Source of the DNA: Pedobacter sp. ASV19
GTDB taxonomy: Bacteria > Bacteroidota > Bacteroidia > Sphingobacteriales > Sphingobacteriaceae
Length of the DNA stretch: 41,101 bases
NCBI RefSeq assembly: GCF_016429005.1
Contig: NZ_JAELTV010000015.1
Span: forward strand, 1-41,101
Direction: 5' to 3'
Position numbers and translations under genes: made by a program
The notes under the pieces: model-generated
Seen by the model: the letters and a program-made list of their open reading frames with translations, nothing else
Database searches by the model: none
What the model was told of the DNA's origin: nothing
Shown: one piece after another, positions 26,313 to 34,786 of the stretch
Layout: every line of letters begins with the position of its first letter
Position numbering within the stretch: position 1 is the stretch's first letter

Positions 26313-27521
26313 TTAATAAATTGGAGGTGCATACTTTCTTTGAATAGTAGTGAGGTAAGCACGCCCATTTACAATTTCAATGGTATTTACCGTTGCGAAG
26401 GAACGTGGGTTATATTTACCAGAATGGATATTGACAATCATATTGGGTAAACTGACCGCATTTTCCATTCCGGGCTGGGGTGTTTTACCAGACATAAAGC
26501 AGTTTACCGAAGCCCAGTTGTTGTCGGTGAGCGGTGTATACTGACCATAAGGGTTATTGGTGAGGTCCATTCCCTTAGCAAAAAAATCGAAACGCTGCCA
26601 CATCTCTGTATGGATGCCATCAGAAGTACCATCGGCAAATAAAGGAAAACTAAAGTATGGGCTGACTTCAAGCACCTCTGAATTCCGCTTTAAAGTAGTC
26701 AGATATTTTCCCCCATAGCCAGGGATTCTTCCGGCCGGCAGCGGATTTGAATTTTTATACAGGGATAAAAAGATGTTCATTTCATCTCTGATCCCGTTAC
26801 CCAGGGCTCCCATGCCATAAGTCGTACCTCCTTTTGCTTCGTTATCTGCCTCCCAATAGCCTTTAGAACTCATATTGTAAAAGTTCACATAGATAAGGGA
26901 GTCGGAAAGCGGTAGCTTTTGAAAGTTTTCTTTTCTCAGATAAATTCCATTTTTCCTGGATTGGTAATCTTTCTGCAAGACATGCAAAGTATATACTTCT
27001 TTACTGTCCAGTACGATGGTCGTATCAATCAGCACATTCTTTTTAAGTTTGGTTTCCAGATCAAAGAAAGGAATCTCATTTTTTGGACGAAACATAAAGA
27101 CAATACGGTGTTTACCTGAGGGGACCTGGGCCCAGCTGCTCAGGTCATAACCGTTTAGTACCGGACCAACCAGAACATTTTCCCGGCCGGGATATTCGGG
27201 ATTGTTTTTAGTCGTTCCACTACCCACATGTGATGGATAAGGAGGTGCATAAGGTTCACGCTGATCCAGGAAATCACCTTTGATTGCTGCATGTGTTGGA
27301 ACACCATCCTGCCCGATTTCAGGGTCGATCAGCATGGTTAAAAATGGTAACAATTCATCTTTATTGTCTATTCCTATCTTATAGTTAAGGTTATTAAAAA
27401 CCCTTAAATAGGCCGGGTCATCAATCTTTTTATACTCTACTTTCGAACAGCCTGCCATAAAGAAAAGCAGGGCAACGGAAGCAAATGCTAGGATATTTTG
27501 AATTTTTGATCTTAACATCAT
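26313..27521 (-). CDS. Orphan lipoprotein of the FAS1 operon
   Basis: A 402-residue lipoprotein (lipobox FFMAGC, Cys25, then SKVEYKKIDD). I do not recognise the rest confidently. Its early part, DPAYLRVFNNLNYKIG, and middle strands with RIVFMFRPKNEIPFFDLE and TTIVLDSKEVYTLHVLQKD resemble the beta-rich start of DUF4397-like proteins, but the match is not firm. It contains no FAS1 motif. Its fixed place between the DUF4397 gene (5-base gap) and the first FAS1 gene marks it as a component of the same surface complex. The start could equally be the second of two adjacent Met codons. Confidence 0.75.
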   Translation of the reverse strand: MMLRSKIQNILAFASVALLFFMAGCSKVEYKKIDDPAYLRVFNNLNYKIGIDNKDELLPFLTMLIDPEIGQDGVPTHAAIKGDFLDQREPYAPPYPSHVGSGTTKNNPEYPGRENVLVGPVLNGYDLSSWAQVPSGKHRIVFMFRPKNEIPFFDLETKLKKNVLIDTTIVLDSKEVYTLHVLQKDYQSRKNGIYLRKENFQKLPLSDSLIYVNFYNMSSKGYWEADNEAKGGTTYGMGALGNGIRDEMNIFLSLYKNSNPLPAGRIPGYGGKYLTTLKRNSEVLEVSPYFSFPLFADGTSDGIHTEMWQRFDFFAKGMDLTNNPYGQYTPLTDNNWASVNCFMSGKTPQPGMENAVSLPNMIVNIHSGKYNPRSFATVNTIEIVNGRAYLTTIQRKYAPPIY

Positions 27522-27526
27522 CTGTT

Positions 27527-29248
27527 TTATTTGGTATGTTTCAGAATAATCATTTTAGCTTTTTGACCACCAGGTGCCGAGGGCTTGGTACTCCCCACCA
27601 GTGCAATGGTATAAATGCCTGGCTCATGGTTTGGTAATCCGCCACGCACATACAATTCTGGTCGGGCAACCAGGTCTTTTCCTTTGATTACCGGAATGTC
27701 ACTTGCCCAGCTCCCCGGAACCACCGTTGGTGTAGAGCGATAAGCCATCACCTGGTAAGGCGCTTCTTCCGGCAGAATCTGTATATAAGGATATTCTATA
27801 GGAAAAATTCCAGGCCTGATGTTATTGGAGGCATTGGGATTGGTGTTATATTTATCTACAAATACCTGCCCGTTGCCCTTTGTAAATGTTAAATAAGGTA
27901 AATCCGGACATAAATTAAGGAAACGCAATCCAAAAGGATAATCCAGTTTATTCCTTGCATACGTTCCATCATCAGTCGCGTCTGTACGCGGGATCATATT
28001 ACTTAAATCATTCGGCACCGGAACAATGGTCGCTTTACCGTTTGCATCTGGATAAAGCCACAAACTAAAATTGGTATTGGCGTCCAGCTTCAACTGTGTG
28101 CTGGCCAATACAGTGCCTGCCGCATCTTTTGCTTCGATATTATAAGTCCCCGTAATATACTCCTGGTAATCTGTATGGCTTGTATAGGCAAGTGCACTGC
28201 CCAGGACTTTGCTGTTCATCATTATCTTAACCCCGTCCACGCCAGGCAATACATTTATAGCCTGAACCCTTGCATAAGTATTGTTAAGCGGCTCACTGAT
28301 ATCACTGATAATTCGCATACCGTTTTGATAATCTTTGCTCTCTTCACCTGGATTACCCGATAAATAAGGTGTCCTAAAGAAATAGGGAGATATCACAATG
28401 GTATAAATCCCTCCCGGTGCGTAGCTTTTAAAAGGTGTATAGGTAAGATTGGTATTTACAGGTGGCCATCCCGTGTTACCCGGAATGGTCGAAGTAGCTG
28501 GAAAGATCAGGTCGGAGGATACGCCTGGCACCTGGATTCCTGCAGAAGTCAATACTTTAAGTTGCGCTGTCGTATAAGATAATTCGACGTATTCTGAATA
28601 TTGACCGGGCGGAATGTTACTGGTTTTATTACTTATTGGTGTACCGTCTGCCCAGGTCAGGGTCATTGGACCAACCAGATTTTCCATTCCATTTATGGCT
28701 ACGGTAGAGGAAAGGTTCAGTATCCTGATCTTAAATTTTGCAGGGTCAGATGGGGAGGCTACAGATCTTGGAACTTTAATAAATTGCTGAACCGGGGTCC
28801 CTCCTGTACGGTTGGAAACCAGCGCGTAATAATCTACGGGCTGCTGTCCGTCTTCCTGGATATCGAAATTAATCCTGTCCTGTACACCAAACTCAGAGAT
28901 ATCTTCGGCCAGCAGATGCGCTTTTCCATTTTTCAATAATTCCTGCGGGATGTTCCAGGTGGTCCCTAAACGGCCATCGCTTGGGAAAAACTTGGTGCCG
29001 GAATAAATTTTCAAAGGCTCTGCCAGGGTGCGTACCACATAATTTGTAAGTGTGTCGCCACTCATAATTACCTGGTTAAATTTACCCAGGTTAATTACCC
29101 GTACAGCGGAATTTTTACGGGCATCAGTAATATCACGATTATCGTATCTAAAATCCTGTTTATCCTTTTTACAGGCACTGAATGCCAGCAGCATACAAAA
29201 ACCCAGGTTCAAAGGTAAATGCTGTATAAATTTCTTTAATTTCTTCAT
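27527..29248 (-). CDS. DUF4397 domain lipoprotein
   Basis: A 573-residue lipoprotein (lipobox LAFSAC, Cys26, then KKDKQD). A clear DUF4397 domain lies at about 310-405: ARVQAINVLPGVDGVKIMMN, then TDYQEYITGTYNIEAKDAAG and TNFSLWLYPDANGKATIVPV. Flanking repeats such as AVRVINLGKFNQVIM (about 48) and LRFLNLCPDLPYLTF (about 450) suggest further related beta-sandwich modules, so the protein may consist of three or four such units. The family is extracytoplasmic with no proven function. The start codon comes two bases after the STN-receptor stop codon (TAA-GA-ATG), so the two are translationally coupled. Confidence 0.85.
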   Translation of the reverse strand: MKKLKKFIQHLPLNLGFCMLLAFSACKKDKQDFRYDNRDITDARKNSAVRVINLGKFNQVIMSGDTLTNYVVRTLAEPLKIYSGTKFFPSDGRLGTTWNIPQELLKNGKAHLLAEDISEFGVQDRINFDIQEDGQQPVDYYALVSNRTGGTPVQQFIKVPRSVASPSDPAKFKIRILNLSSTVAINGMENLVGPMTLTWADGTPISNKTSNIPPGQYSEYVELSYTTAQLKVLTSAGIQVPGVSSDLIFPATSTIPGNTGWPPVNTNLTYTPFKSYAPGGIYTIVISPYFFRTPYLSGNPGEESKDYQNGMRIISDISEPLNNTYARVQAINVLPGVDGVKIMMNSKVLGSALAYTSHTDYQEYITGTYNIEAKDAAGTVLASTQLKLDANTNFSLWLYPDANGKATIVPVPNDLSNMIPRTDATDDGTYARNKLDYPFGLRFLNLCPDLPYLTFTKGNGQVFVDKYNTNPNASNNIRPGIFPIEYPYIQILPEEAPYQVMAYRSTPTVVPGSWASDIPVIKGKDLVARPELYVRGGLPNHEPGIYTIALVGSTKPSAPGGQKAKMIILKHTK

Positions 29249-29250
29249 CT

Positions 29251-32200
29251 TTAATACAAATTATAGGTGAACCCCATCATAAATTCTGCACCCCTTTTAT
29301 AACTGCGGTTTAGATATTGGTTACCATACCATTTTCCTCCTGTACCAGGATTGGCATATACCGTTTGAACGGCAGGGTTTAAAATATTCTTGGTATAACC
29401 TTTAAAAATGATCCGTTTAGACAAGCGTTGGCTGAATACAAAATCCAGTACTGGTACAGGTCGGGTATACAGGTCTGGTTCTCCGGTTAAATTGATCTGG
29501 ATCAAACGTTCCCCCACCATGTTAAAAGTTCCGGTCAAACTGGTTCCTGATCTCTTATTATCATAGTTCAGCCATCCATTTACTGAATATGGGGCCTGTT
29601 CAAACAAGGGGCTGTTTTCGGGCGTATGTCTGTCTAAAGAACGGTTGGCTTCCAGTCTTTCCGGTGATTTTTTAATGTCACTTTGTGCAAGCAGCAGGTT
29701 AGCACCCATATAAAAATTACGCAAGGGGTCCCAGATCCGGCCCAGGTCTTTAACAACTTCTAATTCTACACCCCATACTTTACCCGTATTCGGATCGTTC
29801 TCAAATCTGATTGTCGGATACTCCGGATAAGTAGCTGCCAAACCACTGGTTTGCAAGCTAAACACCTTGTATAGCTGATTTTTAATGCGTTTACCAAAAA
29901 GGGAAACTGCAATAACCTCTCCGTTATTCGGAAACCATTCCCACCTGAAATCCAGGTTTTGTGTATATTGGTTAACCAAGTTCGGGTTACCCACAACTAA
30001 ACCCATTTGAAAAGCATCGAATTCAAATACATTGGTAATTTCCCGGAGTTCCGGTCTGGCCAGAGTGGTATTATACCCTGCCCTGAAATTCATATTATCT
30101 CTGAAATTATAAGTCGCATTTAAAGAATAATAAGGTTTGAATTTTACTTTATACACAGAGTTCGGACTGGTCAGGGTAAGTGGTATATTGGTTCCGGGTG
30201 CCGTTAGTGCAGGATCCAGGAACACCCCAGAAGTATCTACCGCCGATTGAATATTGGTAGATTCAAAACGCAATCCACCGGTAAGTCTTAAATCTTTAGT
30301 TAATTTCAAATCCAACATGGCGTAGCCTGCTTTGGTTTCAAAAAAGCCGGTATAGTTGTTCGGGGATTTTTGACTGTTGTATAAAAATCCACCAACTGGA
30401 CTTGCACCTTCTCCCGTACCTGCCGTTGGGGCATGAATACCTATGATCTCGGGCCCAACCAAACGATCCAGATTACCAGATACAGTATATAGTGGCAGTG
30501 CTCCGTTAGATGAGAAATTAGATCCCGGCAGGAACAATACGTTTTCCGTGAAGGTACGGTCGCGGTTTAGATAATTCACTCCCGTTTTCAACTCTTGTTT
30601 CTGACCAAGAAATTTAAATGGTATAGATACATCTGCCTTATAATTGTAATTGGTTTCCTTCAGGTTTCTGTATCTGCGGCCATTGGGCTCTGCCTGGATA
30701 ATTCCGTAAGCGCCAAATCCATTTACATAACCTGATGACAAAGCATATAAATGCTTGGTAAATAACTGTTCTATAGAATTTTGTGGTCCTGTTCCTGGGT
30801 AATTTACATAAGCCCCGCCACGCGGTGTATAATCGGCAAGCGTTACAAAGCGGTAATCCGGATCATTCTGACCAGCTTTAGAACTTGATACATTGTAACT
30901 CAGTTTTGGAGAATATTCTGAAGCCAGAAATTTATGTTCCCCCTGGAGATTAAACGTATTCAATGTCCGGTAGGATTGTTTTAATGAATAAATGGTGCTT
31001 TTTACTTCGCCCGGCAGACCTGTATATTCATAAGCGCCATACATATTGGTGGCCTGTGTTTCTCCACCCCAACTGCCTAAATACTGCATACTGATCTCGT
31101 TGCGCGCATCGAAACGATAAGTTAAACCACCTAACACCCCATAATTCAAGGTCTCGGTACCAGTGTTTTCTTTATAGGTCTGATATCGGCCCATATATAG
31201 GTTGTTGGGTGTAATATAATTTGGGATATTCCTTGGACTGCTCACTTGCGGATTCCCGGTGACCACCCCCTGGTAAATACTATATTGCTGGATATCGCCT
31301 CCCGCTATGTCTGTAGTGCGACGATAATAATTGCCGCCGGCAATAACACCGAGCTTATGCTTTTTAAATAAAGTATAACTATTGCCAAAAGTTGCAGAGT
31401 AAAGTTGATTCAGCGGTGCTTGTTTATACCTGGTGGTCAATACCGGATCAAAACTCTGCATGATGTTGTTGATACGGCCAACTTCCTGTTTCACTGATGG
31501 GCTATACCCGCTGTTAGAGATCATATTCTGGATCTGATTTAACCCACCTTTATATTGGGTAGCCAGGTTCAGGAAATCTGGAGAAAGATTTTTATGATTG
31601 ATCTTTGTTCCAAAAATACCCATATCACTATTAAAGAAGCTGTTATACTGACCACCTATTCCGATATTGGAATTAAAACCCGATTGGAGGATTACATTAA
31701 ACACCATGCTGTCGGGTACTGACTTTGTCTTTAACTCCACAATACCCGCAGCGGCATCGGCCGGTTTATCGGGCGTAACCGTCTTATAAATGGTCACGTT
31801 GTCTAAAAGCGAAGCCGGAACCAGATCAAAAGGAATAGAGCTTCGGTCTGGGTCAGAGGAAGCTAAGCGTACACCATTTAACTGGCCAATTACACTCCTG
31901 TCTCCCAAGCCACGAATTGCAACAAATTTATCATCAGTTACCGTAACTCCTGATACCCTCTGTAGTGCCTGAGTAGTGGTGATACTCGCAGTTCGTTCGA
32001 TCTGTACTGCTGATATGGCATCCTGAACGATGGCCGATTTTTTACGTTCGTCCAGTACAGCGACCTCCGTATTGGTTTTTCTTCTGGCTTGTACAGTGAC
32101 TTCGCCTAATTGGAAAGCAGAAGTTTTTAATACGACACGCAGGTCCTTTGTTCCGGCATCTACTTTAAGTTCTCTGCTTTGATAACCTATATAAGAGAAA

Positions 32201-32730
32201 ACCAATATAGCACCACCTTCTGGTACAGAAATGCGAAATTTACCATTCATATCGGTAGACACCGCAGTACCCGCACCTTTAATTCTCACCCCAACGCCAA
32301 TCAGGGTTTCTCCTGTTTTTTCATCAATTACTGTCCCTGTAACCACAATAGGTACCGGCTTACTGTCTACCACTACATAACCCTCCACCAGTTTATACTG
32401 AAGATTCGTATTGGCCAGCAATTTTTGGATGGCTTCCCTTATGGTGATCTGACTGGCCACCAGGGTTATATTCTTTTTGACCGCTTGAACGGACTGTTCT
32501 CTCAGGGAGAATTTGATGTTGCTCTGTTTACCCAAGGCCGACAGGCCTTGGGTAACAGTTACATTTTCCAGCCGCAAGTCTACTTTATGATCGAGATCCT
32601 GACTCTTCACATTACTGGCCAGCAGCATACTTATGCAAGTAAGCTGGGCCGCAATGAGAATTAAAGAGCATTTCATAATAAATCGAATTGAAGGACATAC
32701 ATTTAATCCTTTTTGCATATTTTTGAACAT
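29251..32730 (-). CDS. STN-domain TonB-dependent receptor (transducer)
   Basis: A 1159-residue outer-membrane receptor. A long leader with hydrophobic core (about 19-40) is followed by a secretin/TonB short N-terminal (STN) domain at about 48-122 (VDLRLENVTVTQGLSALGKQ; TIREAIQKLLANTNLQYKL). Next are a carboxypeptidase regulatory-like domain (about 128-203), a plug (about 212-345, with SGVTVTDDKFVAIRGLGDRS and ADAAAGIVELKTK) and the barrel ending AEFMMGFTYNLY. In FecA-type systems the STN domain contacts the FecR anti-sigma factor, and the fecI/fecR-like pair is directly upstream. It lacks the SusC-type plug motif and has no SusD partner. The first Met is kept because Bacteroidota STN receptors often have such extended leaders. 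Confidence 0.9.
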   Translation of the reverse strand: MFKNMQKGLNVCPSIRFIMKCSLILIAAQLTCISMLLASNVKSQDLDHKVDLRLENVTVTQGLSALGKQSNIKFSLREQSVQAVKKNITLVASQITIREAIQKLLANTNLQYKLVEGYVVVDSKPVPIVVTGTVIDEKTGETLIGVGVRIKGAGTAVSTDMNGKFRISVPEGGAILVFSYIGYQSRELKVDAGTKDLRVVLKTSAFQLGEVTVQARRKTNTEVAVLDERKKSAIVQDAISAVQIERTASITTTQALQRVSGVTVTDDKFVAIRGLGDRSVIGQLNGVRLASSDPDRSSIPFDLVPASLLDNVTIYKTVTPDKPADAAAGIVELKTKSVPDSMVFNVILQSGFNSNIGIGGQYNSFFNSDMGIFGTKINHKNLSPDFLNLATQYKGGLNQIQNMISNSGYSPSVKQEVGRINNIMQSFDPVLTTRYKQAPLNQLYSATFGNSYTLFKKHKLGVIAGGNYYRRTTDIAGGDIQQYSIYQGVVTGNPQVSSPRNIPNYITPNNLYMGRYQTYKENTGTETLNYGVLGGLTYRFDARNEISMQYLGSWGGETQATNMYGAYEYTGLPGEVKSTIYSLKQSYRTLNTFNLQGEHKFLASEYSPKLSYNVSSSKAGQNDPDYRFVTLADYTPRGGAYVNYPGTGPQNSIEQLFTKHLYALSSGYVNGFGAYGIIQAEPNGRRYRNLKETNYNYKADVSIPFKFLGQKQELKTGVNYLNRDRTFTENVLFLPGSNFSSNGALPLYTVSGNLDRLVGPEIIGIHAPTAGTGEGASPVGGFLYNSQKSPNNYTGFFETKAGYAMLDLKLTKDLRLTGGLRFESTNIQSAVDTSGVFLDPALTAPGTNIPLTLTSPNSVYKVKFKPYYSLNATYNFRDNMNFRAGYNTTLARPELREITNVFEFDAFQMGLVVGNPNLVNQYTQNLDFRWEWFPNNGEVIAVSLFGKRIKNQLYKVFSLQTSGLAATYPEYPTIRFENDPNTGKVWGVELEVVKDLGRIWDPLRNFYMGANLLLAQSDIKKSPERLEANRSLDRHTPENSPLFEQAPYSVNGWLNYDNKRSGTSLTGTFNMVGERLIQINLTGEPDLYTRPVPVLDFVFSQRLSKRIIFKGYTKNILNPAVQTVYANPGTGGKWYGNQYLNRSYKRGAEFMMGFTYNLY

Positions 32731-32777
32731 TACTGGTTAATTCGCTGCAAAGCGATTGATCTGTTAAAAATTGATTG

Positions 32778-32846
32778 ATAAACCGGAGGACGTCGAAATC
32801 ACACGGTTTATAACATTAAATTCGTTCCCCGCCTTTTGGCGGGGAA
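32778..32846 (-). terminator. Two hairpins between FecR and receptor genes
   Basis: TTCCCCGCC/GGCGGGGAA (32825-32833 with 32838-32846, TTTT loop) is a strong 9-bp stem. ATAAACCG/CGGTTTAT (32778-32785 with 32804-32811) is a second stem further down on the minus strand. The first lies 53 bases after the FecR stop codon. On the minus strand it is followed by CGAATTT, not a strong U-run, so it may act as a partial terminator separating sigma/FecR expression from the structural operon, which should have its own promoter here. Confidence 0.6.
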
Positions 32847-32898
32847 TGTTTGTTTAGTAAAGAACCCCTACATATTTATCCTTTCTGTACTTATCTTG

Positions 32899-33918
32899 TT
32901 AATGGATGCGGACATGATTTGTATCTATTTTATATTTAAAGTGGCCGGTAGCACTCAAAACTTTCATAATTTTCGCCAAAGGAATATTGGCCTGTAAAAG
33001 CACACTGATCTTTTCCATTGATTTCCCAGAATTCCTATAATCAAACTTTACATTATACCAGCGTTCCAGCGTATTGGTAATTTCTCTAAGGCTCGCCCCT
33101 CGGAAAACCAAACGGCCATCTTTCCAGCCTTTAACCTCTTCTATATCTACTGATCCCTGCTTCGCTTTTCCTGAATCATAGGAAACCCGCTGTCCGGGGA
33201 GCAAGACTGCAAGCGAATGAATTTTAACACCTTTATAATCATCCACCCTTACTTTACCTGTTGCAACAGAAACAGTTAGCGGAAGTCCGCGGAAAGCTTC
33301 AATTCTAAAAGACGTACCCAATACCTTAGTTTGCACCGTTCCTGTATGAATAATAAAAGGTTTATGTGGATTTTTAGTGACTTGAAAGAAGGCCTCCCCC
33401 TCTAAACTGATCTCCCGTGTTTTGGAACTAAATCGCTCCGGAAATTTCAGCTTGCTCCCTGCTCCAAGAAAAACTTCTGAGCTGTCAGGCAAAACAATCC
33501 TGGATTGTTGCCCCATAGGATTTGCTATCTCATGAATAGCGAGCTGCTCGCTGGCAGGAGTTTTTTTTAATTGGAGTAATCCATAGGTTCCCAGGCTCAG
33601 TATAGCTGCCGCCAGCACCGCTGCAAACCGAAGATAAGTTCTTTTCTCGAAAAAGCTTTTGGAGGTCTCCACTTGCGCCTGTTCTGTTTCGTCTTTTTGC
33701 AAACGGTTATAGAACTCCTGCAACTTGTGGTTTAAACGGGGCTGGTCCAGATCCAGCTCCGCTTCAAACCCTGACCAGCTCTCGTTAAGTACCTCGTCAA
33801 AAAGACGCTGTGCTTGCGGAAGCTTCATCAACTCTTTTATACTTTCCAGTTCTGCTGGGGTACAATCGTTATGGATGTATTTTCTTATTAGTGTTTTATG
33901 AGTGTTCTCCGCCTGCAT
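32899..33918 (-). CDS. FecR-family anti-sigma factor
   Basis: A 339-residue single-pass inner-membrane protein. The cytoplasmic N-terminal part (1-90, with RKYIHNDCTPAELESIKELM) binds the sigma factor. A transmembrane segment (about 96-114, RFAAVLAAAILSLGTYGLL) follows, then the periplasmic FecR domain (about 135-235: MGQQSRIVLPDSSEVFLGAGS, ISLEGEAFFQVTKNPHKPF, VLGTSFRIEAF). The C-terminal part, GRLVFRGASLREITNTLERWYNV, is a DUF4974-type STN-like domain. Its role is to relay the state of the STN receptor to the ECF sigma factor encoded just upstream. The gap to the sigma gene is 104 bases, longer than elsewhere in the locus. Confidence 0.93.
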   Translation of the reverse strand: MQAENTHKTLIRKYIHNDCTPAELESIKELMKLPQAQRLFDEVLNESWSGFEAELDLDQPRLNHKLQEFYNRLQKDETEQAQVETSKSFFEKRTYLRFAAVLAAAILSLGTYGLLQLKKTPASEQLAIHEIANPMGQQSRIVLPDSSEVFLGAGSKLKFPERFSSKTREISLEGEAFFQVTKNPHKPFIIHTGTVQTKVLGTSFRIEAFRGLPLTVSVATGKVRVDDYKGVKIHSLAVLLPGQRVSYDSGKAKQGSVDIEEVKGWKDGRLVFRGASLREITNTLERWYNVKFDYRNSGKSMEKISVLLQANIPLAKIMKVLSATGHFKYKIDTNHVRIH

Positions 33919-34022
33919 TCTAATTGTTGTTCAATAGGTAAAACACAATTATTACAGAAGACCACCTATTCGAAATAAAAAAATATATTATTTTTTTTAG
34001 GAGAACATAAGCCTGGATCAGG

Positions 34023-34619
34023 CTACAGAAAAAATAAGGAAAAGATCAGTACCAGCGTATAATCTGCATGTTCTTTCAAATGCTTGCGAAAGAAGCTGAG
34101 CGAAGCCACCATATAGTTTTCTACTGTATTTACAGAAAGGTCCATATCCTTTGCAATTTCCGAATAGGTCTTATCTTCTTCCCTGCTCATTTCATAGACC
34201 TTTCGGCGCTGGGGACTCAACTGACCGAGTTTCTCCCGATAGATCTTTTCGAGCTCTTTACTATCCAGGTCATAGTCTGCTCCTTTTGAAGTTAAACCAT
34301 GATCTTCAGGTATAAACTCCAGCGACACTGTAGGGAGAATCTTTCTCCGGTAATGGTTATAAATGGCATTTTTAATGCAGCGGAAAAGATAGGCTTTCAG
34401 ATCTTGTTCTACTTGAATATCACCCTTCTTCTTCCAGAGGCTCAACATCACATCCATCACCAATTCTTCGGCAGCACATCGGTCTTTTACATTCTTTAAT
34501 GCATAACCATATAGAGCATCGAAGTATTTCTTGAAAAGCACATTATAGGCACTGGTATTGCCTTCGCTGTATTTTTTCAATAAAATAGGATCTGGTAAAT
34601 CTTTCAGTGTCTTCGCCAT
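34023..34619 (-). CDS. ECF RNA polymerase sigma factor (FecI-like)
   Basis: A 198-residue sigma-70 family protein. Region 2 lies at about 20-90 (YNVLFKKYFDALYGYALKNV; AEELVMDVMLSLWKKK; LKAYLFRCIKNAIYNHYRR). Region 4 lies at about 128-185 (LGQLSPQRRKVYEMSREEDK; TYSEIAKDMDLSVNTVENYM helix-turn-helix). It is the Bacteroidota FecI-like type found with FecR and STN receptors, and should direct transcription of the downstream receptor/lipoprotein operon. The last 12 residues, YTLVLIFSLFFL, are strikingly hydrophobic and could tether the protein to the membrane or to FecR. A TACTTTTG box lies upstream, around 34650, but no matching -33 box is seen. Confidence 0.93.
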   Translation of the reverse strand: MAKTLKDLPDPILLKKYSEGNTSAYNVLFKKYFDALYGYALKNVKDRCAAEELVMDVMLSLWKKKGDIQVEQDLKAYLFRCIKNAIYNHYRRKILPTVSLEFIPEDHGLTSKGADYDLDSKELEKIYREKLGQLSPQRRKVYEMSREEDKTYSEIAKDMDLSVNTVENYMVASLSFFRKHLKEHADYTLVLIFSLFFL

Positions 34620-34736
34620 GCTTTAACCTAAGAAACGCTTTAGCAACAAAAGTAACAGGCCAAATCTTTGAGTTTATTAAGGCAATGTTAACTTATAAAT
34701 AAGCCATAGAAATCAGCACAAGATGATAAATATTTG

Positions 34737-34777
34737 TTTTTAAGAACAAAAAAGCCTCCCGGTTCGTTTCTTAAAAA
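34737..34777 (+). promoter_or_regulatory. Leader hairpin before the aldolase gene
   Basis: TTTTTAAGAA (34737-34746) pairs perfectly with TTCTTAAAAA (34768-34777) around a 21-base loop that ends nine bases before the aldolase ATG. It is AT-rich and therefore weak. The stem ends next to the ribosome-binding region and could influence translation, but no riboswitch family is recognised. Confidence 0.35.
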
Positions 34778-34786
34778 AACACAGTT

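Noticed and set aside
17410-34619. Classical polysaccharide utilisation locus (SusC/SusD)
   Set aside because: No SusD/RagB-type lipoprotein, no glycoside hydrolase, and the first receptor lacks the SusC plug motif. FAS1 and IPT/NHL proteins take the lipoprotein places.
34720-34786. Riboswitch before the aldolase gene
   Set aside because: Only one weak AT-rich stem is present, with no conserved core of a known riboswitch class.
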